9,338 bases of DNA from Burkholderiales bacterium UBA2647. Its GTDB lineage: Bacteria > Pseudomonadota > Gammaproteobacteria > Burkholderiales > Burkholderiaceae_E. The position numbers and the translations under genes were made by a program. The DNA is taken from NCBI GenBank assembly GCA_002359635.1, contig DENJ01000075.1, positions 256-9,593 of the forward strand, written 5' to 3'. Of this stretch, positions 7,058-9,338 are shown piece by piece. Below the pieces are notes generated by a model. It saw nothing but the letters and a program-made list of their open reading frames with translations, made no database searches and was not told where the DNA came from. Numbering within the stretch: position 1 is the stretch's first letter; each line of letters opens with the position of its first letter.

Positions 7058-8532
7058 ACCTTATGGCCGATTTCAATCTCACCGCACTCATTCCGGAAAT
7101 TTTGTTGCTGGTCATGGCCTGCGCGGTTTTGCTCGTTGATGCGATGCTCAAGGATGCTCAGCGAGCCTGGGTTGAACGTTTGAGCTTGTTGAGCGTTGTG
7201 CTCGTGTTTGCGGCGCTGATCTGGCAGGCCGGCGGCCCGGCCCAGACGGCCTTCGGCGGCACCTTTGTGGTCGATGCTTTATCGGCGGTGCTCAAGATGG
7301 CTTCGACGATCGCCCTGTTTTTCGCGCTTGTTTATGCAAGGCGTTATAACAGTGAACGCCCCGTGCCTCGCGGTGAGTTTCAGGTGATTGCACTGTTTGC
7401 GCTTTTAGGGCAAATGGTGATGATGTCTGCTGCCAATATGCTGGTGATGTACTTAGGTTTGGAGTTAATGTCCTTATCGCTCTACGCGCTTGCTGCCATG
7501 CGCAGAGATGACCGGGCTGCTTCCGAGGCAGCAATGAAGTATTTTGTGCTTGGCGCGCTGGCATCGGGCTTCATGCTTTATGGCATGTCGATGTTATATG
7601 GCGCATCGGGCAGCCTGGATTTGAGCGATATTAATTTGGTGAGCCGCGCTGAGCAGGATAAAACTTTCCTGGTTTTTGGTTTGGTCTTTATCGTGGGTGG
7701 TTTGGCCTTCAAGTTTGGCGCGGTTCCCTTCCATATGTGGGTGCCCGATGTTTATCAGGGCACGCCAACGGGTGCGACCTTGCTGATTGCTACAGGTCCT
7801 AAGCTGGCAAGCTTTGCCATGGCATACCGCTTACTGGTTGAAGGCTTACCCGGCGTCGTTGCTGATTGGCAGCACATGATGTTGATTCTTGCTGGGCTTT
7901 CGCTTGCCTTTGGCAACTTGATTGCGATTGCGCAGACCAATCTCAAGCGCATGCTTGCTTATTCGGGAATCGCGCAGGTGGGTTTTGTGCTCCTTGGTCT
8001 GATCGCTGGCATGGTTGACGGATCATTCCAATTGGCGCCGCTCGCATACGGTTCCTCGATGTTTTATATCCTGACTTATGTGATCACCACGCTTGGTACC
8101 TTTGGTTTGATTGCGCTGATGGCGCGTTCTGGATTTGAGTGTGAGACCATTGAAGATCTTAAGGGCTTGCACAAGCGCAGTCCATGGATGGCGCTTGTGA
8201 TGCTCTTGCTGATGTTCTCGCTGGCTGGCATTCCCCCAACCGTTGGCTTTTATGCGAAGCTGATTGTGTTGGAGGCAGTCGTGGTATCGGGGCATCTTTG
8301 GATCGCGGTTTTTGCTGTGATGATGTCACTCATTGGAGCGTTCTATTATTTGCGCATCGTCAAGACGATGTACTTCGATCCACCAAGCGATATATCAACG
8401 CCTGAGCCTGCCGCAGACGGCCGCTTTATGCTGGGTCTAAACGGCATAACGGTCGTGGTTTTGGGACTCTTGCCTGGGCCGCTCTTAACGCTTTGCGTCG
8501 AGTCGATTCAGCTTTCGATGGTTGTACGTTAA
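7054..8532 (+). CDS. nuoN: NADH-quinone oxidoreductase subunit N (NuoN), antiporter-like proton channel
   Basis: 492 residues if started at GTG 7054, 489 if started at ATG 7063; both fit the family (about 480-500). NuoN (ND2 homologue) is the antiporter-like subunit nearest NuoK. Key residues (numbered from GTG) are Glu137 in YLGLELMSLSLYAL, Lys220 in LAFKFGAVPFHMWVPDVYQG, Lys250 in ATGPKLASFAMAYRLL, and Lys402 in TVGFYAKLIVLEAVV (E. coli Lys395). The block QTNLKRMLAYSGIAQVGF is the usual second-half signature. GTG at 7054 is given because it makes a GTGA overlap with the nuoM stop, as at the nuoG/nuoH junction. ATG at 7063 gives MADFNLTALIPEIL, equally good against the family, and neither has a strong Shine-Dalgarno. 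Stop TAA at 8530-8532. Confidence 0.95.
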   Translation: MNLMADFNLTALIPEILLLVMACAVLLVDAMLKDAQRAWVERLSLLSVVLVFAALIWQAGGPAQTAFGGTFVVDALSAVLKMASTIALFFALVYARRYNSERPVPRGEFQVIALFALLGQMVMMSAANMLVMYLGLELMSLSLYALAAMRRDDRAASEAAMKYFVLGALASGFMLYGMSMLYGASGSLDLSDINLVSRAEQDKTFLVFGLVFIVGGLAFKFGAVPFHMWVPDVYQGTPTGATLLIATGPKLASFAMAYRLLVEGLPGVVADWQHMMLILAGLSLAFGNLIAIAQTNLKRMLAYSGIAQVGFVLLGLIAGMVDGSFQLAPLAYGSSMFYILTYVITTLGTFGLIALMARSGFECETIEDLKGLHKRSPWMALVMLLLMFSLAGIPPTVGFYAKLIVLEAVVVSGHLWIAVFAVMMSLIGAFYYLRIVKTMYFDPPSDISTPEPAADGRFMLGLNGITVVVLGLLPGPLLTLCVESIQLSMVVR

Positions 8533-8598
8533 CGAGGCCTCCGACGCTGACCAGACATTCACCAAGCCGTTGCAAGACGGGCGTCCTTGTAGGTTTGC
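8533..8598. other. Intergenic gap between nuoN and the NUDIX gene
   Basis: Sixty-six bases with no open frame of useful length. A short imperfect inverted repeat (CAAG-ACG against CGT-C-CTTG, about 8573-8589) has a two-base loop or a bulge and no following T-run, so it does not look like an intrinsic terminator. No convincing promoter is visible: a TTGCAA at 8570-8575 has only 14 bases to a poor TAGGTT. The downstream gene is therefore probably read through from the nuo operon. Confidence 0.6.
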
Positions 8599-9225
8599 AT
8601 GTCTACTTCGATGTTTGACCGTTCTAAAGAAAGTTCCCTCGAAGAAGTAGGCCTTACTTCCGAGGAAGTTTTTAAGGGTCACTTTTTCTCCGTGTCGCGC
8701 GACCAGGTGAGCCAGGTTGATGGCTCGGTGCATCAGCGCGAATACATCAAACACCCAGGCGCTGCGGCGATTGTTCCGATCAACGATCAAGGACAGGTTT
8801 TGATCGAGCGACAATTCCGCTACGCGCCGCGCGCGGTCTTCACAGAGTTTCCCGCGGGAAAGCGCGATCCCGGTGAAGCCACCATCGACACCGCAGTACG
8901 TGAGCTTGCCGAGGAAGCAGGCTATCAGGCGCGCGAGTGGGCTTTTCTCACGCGTATTTATCCCGCCATTGGTTTTGCCGATGAGTTGATGGATATCTGG
9001 CTTTGCAAAGGTTTGAGCGCTGTTGAGCAGCGACTCGACGAGGGCGAGCGTTTGCAGTTGCATTGGGTCACGATTGCAAGCCTGCTAGAGGCGATCGCTC
9101 AGCATCAGTTACCTGATGTAAAAACCCAGATTGCCAGTCTTTGGCTTGCCCGCATGCATGATGGTTTGGCAGCGTGGCCAACTTTTCATGCTGCAAGCTA
9201 CTGGAAAGCCAATCCGCCAATCTAG
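8599..9225 (+). CDS. NUDIX hydrolase, ADP-ribose pyrophosphatase type
   Basis: 208 residues, the usual size of NudF-like enzymes. The NUDIX box GX5EX7REUXEEXGU is perfect at residues 87-109: Gly87, Glu93, Arg101, Glu102, Glu105, Glu106, Gly108, Tyr109; the glutamates bind the catalytic Mg2+. The preceding FRYAPRAVFTEFPAGKRDPGE stretch (about residues 73-93) is typical of enzymes that split ADP-ribose into AMP and ribose 5-phosphate. The N-terminal region (residues 23-60), with FKGHFFSVSRDQV and KHPGAAAIVPI, fits the dimer-swapped N-terminal domain of that subfamily. Substrate is inferred from family resemblance; other nucleoside-diphosphate sugars are possible. ATG at 8599 has AGGT at 8591-8594 five bases upstream; an in-frame ATG four codons later (8611) is less likely. 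Cytoplasmic, no signal peptide or membrane helix. A NUDIX gene downstream of nuoN is a recurring arrangement in Betaproteobacteria. Confidence 0.9.
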   Translation: MSTSMFDRSKESSLEEVGLTSEEVFKGHFFSVSRDQVSQVDGSVHQREYIKHPGAAAIVPINDQGQVLIERQFRYAPRAVFTEFPAGKRDPGEATIDTAVRELAEEAGYQAREWAFLTRIYPAIGFADELMDIWLCKGLSAVEQRLDEGERLQLHWVTIASLLEAIAQHQLPDVKTQIASLWLARMHDGLAAWPTFHAASYWKANPPI

Positions 9226-9248
9226 CTTGGTTTATCATTGCGGTCTTC

Positions 9249-9338
9249 GGAGGTGTGGCAGAGCGGTTGAATGCACCGGTCTTGAAAACCGGCGAGGGTT
9301 TACGCCCTCCGTGAGTTCGAATCTCACCGCCTCCGCCA
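9249..9338 (+). tRNA. tRNA-Ser (anticodon UGA)
   Basis: A complete 90-base serine tRNA with encoded CCA. The acceptor stem GGAGGTG pairs with CGCCTCC (one G-U pair), followed by discriminator G and CCA at the last bases of the window. The D arm carries GGCAGAGCGGTTGAATGC. The anticodon stem CCGGT/ACCGG (9276-9280, 9288-9292) encloses the loop CTTGAAA with anticodon TGA at 9283-9285, which reads UCA and, through wobble, other UCN codons. The long variable arm with paired GAGGG and CCCTC marks it as a class II tRNA, and the T arm GTGAG-TTCGAAT-CTCAC is perfect. It lies 23 bases after the NUDIX stop. A TATCAT at 9233-9238 could be a -10 box with a very short leader, but no matching -35 is visible, so co-transcription with the upstream genes and processing is also possible. 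Confidence 0.97.

Noticed and set aside
3581..8532. Similarity among nuoL, nuoM and nuoN as a recent tandem duplication.
   Set aside because: These are ancient Mrp-antiporter-like paralogues present in all Complex I operons; the sequences are far diverged and show no recent repeat.
8573..8589. Inverted repeat before the NUDIX gene as a terminator of the nuo operon.
   Set aside because: The stem is short and bulged, the loop is too small, and no T-run follows.
8485..9063. 192-codon antisense open frame covering the end of nuoN and most of the NUDIX gene.
   Set aside because: The + strand frame carries a perfect NUDIX box and the antisense product has no recognisable motif; it is a shadow of the real gene.
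9233..9238. TATCAT as a -10 box of a dedicated tRNA-Ser promoter.
   Set aside because: No -35-like hexamer occurs 16-18 bases upstream and the leader would be only a few bases; too weak to list as a feature.

Overview
This window is the 3' part of a bacterial nuo operon encoding respiratory Complex I (proton-pumping NADH:quinone oxidoreductase). The genes run in canonical order on the + strand: the C-terminal part of nuoG, then complete nuoH, nuoI, nuoJ, nuoK, nuoL, nuoM and nuoN. A NUDIX hydrolase of the ADP-ribose pyrophosphatase type and a complete tRNA-Ser(UGA) gene follow, also on the + strand. The protein sequences (for example the NuoH, NuoI and NuoM core blocks, and the nuoN-to-NUDIX neighbourhood) read like those of Betaproteobacteria, probably Burkholderiales. 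Base composition looks moderately GC-rich by eye. The genus cannot be fixed from the sequence alone.

Layout: 1-1071 is the NuoG C-terminal part, with its start outside the window. 1068-2135 is NuoH, the quinone-site membrane subunit. 2147-2653 is NuoI, carrying two [4Fe-4S] clusters. 2661-3266 (NuoJ) and 3263-3571 (NuoK) are small membrane subunits. 3581-5557 (NuoL), 5576-7057 (NuoM) and 7054-8532 (NuoN) are three paralogous antiporter-like proton-channel subunits. 8599-9225 is the NUDIX hydrolase, and 9249-9338 is tRNA-Ser. Gaps are at most 66 bases, and three junctions are 4-base stop/start overlaps (nuoG/H, nuoJ/K, nuoM/N). This points to one co-transcribed and partly translationally coupled unit.

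How the genes work together: NuoG (with subunits encoded upstream) passes electrons from NADH along Fe-S clusters to NuoI and on to quinone at the NuoH interface. The energy released drives proton movement through NuoH/J/K and NuoL/M/N. The NUDIX enzyme probably hydrolyses ADP-ribose, a breakdown product of NAD, which fits its position beside an NADH-consuming complex, though this is an inference from association.

All key motifs and ion-channel residues checked are present and no frameshift or mobile element was seen. The region is essentially ordinary core metabolism and I found no credible undescribed system. The points most worth a second look are the apparent absence of the small DUF2818-type membrane gene often found between nuoN and the NUDIX gene in Burkholderiales, an unusual NuoG C-terminal tail, the non-ATG starts of nuoH, nuoM and perhaps nuoN, and the lack of a visible terminator before the tRNA.
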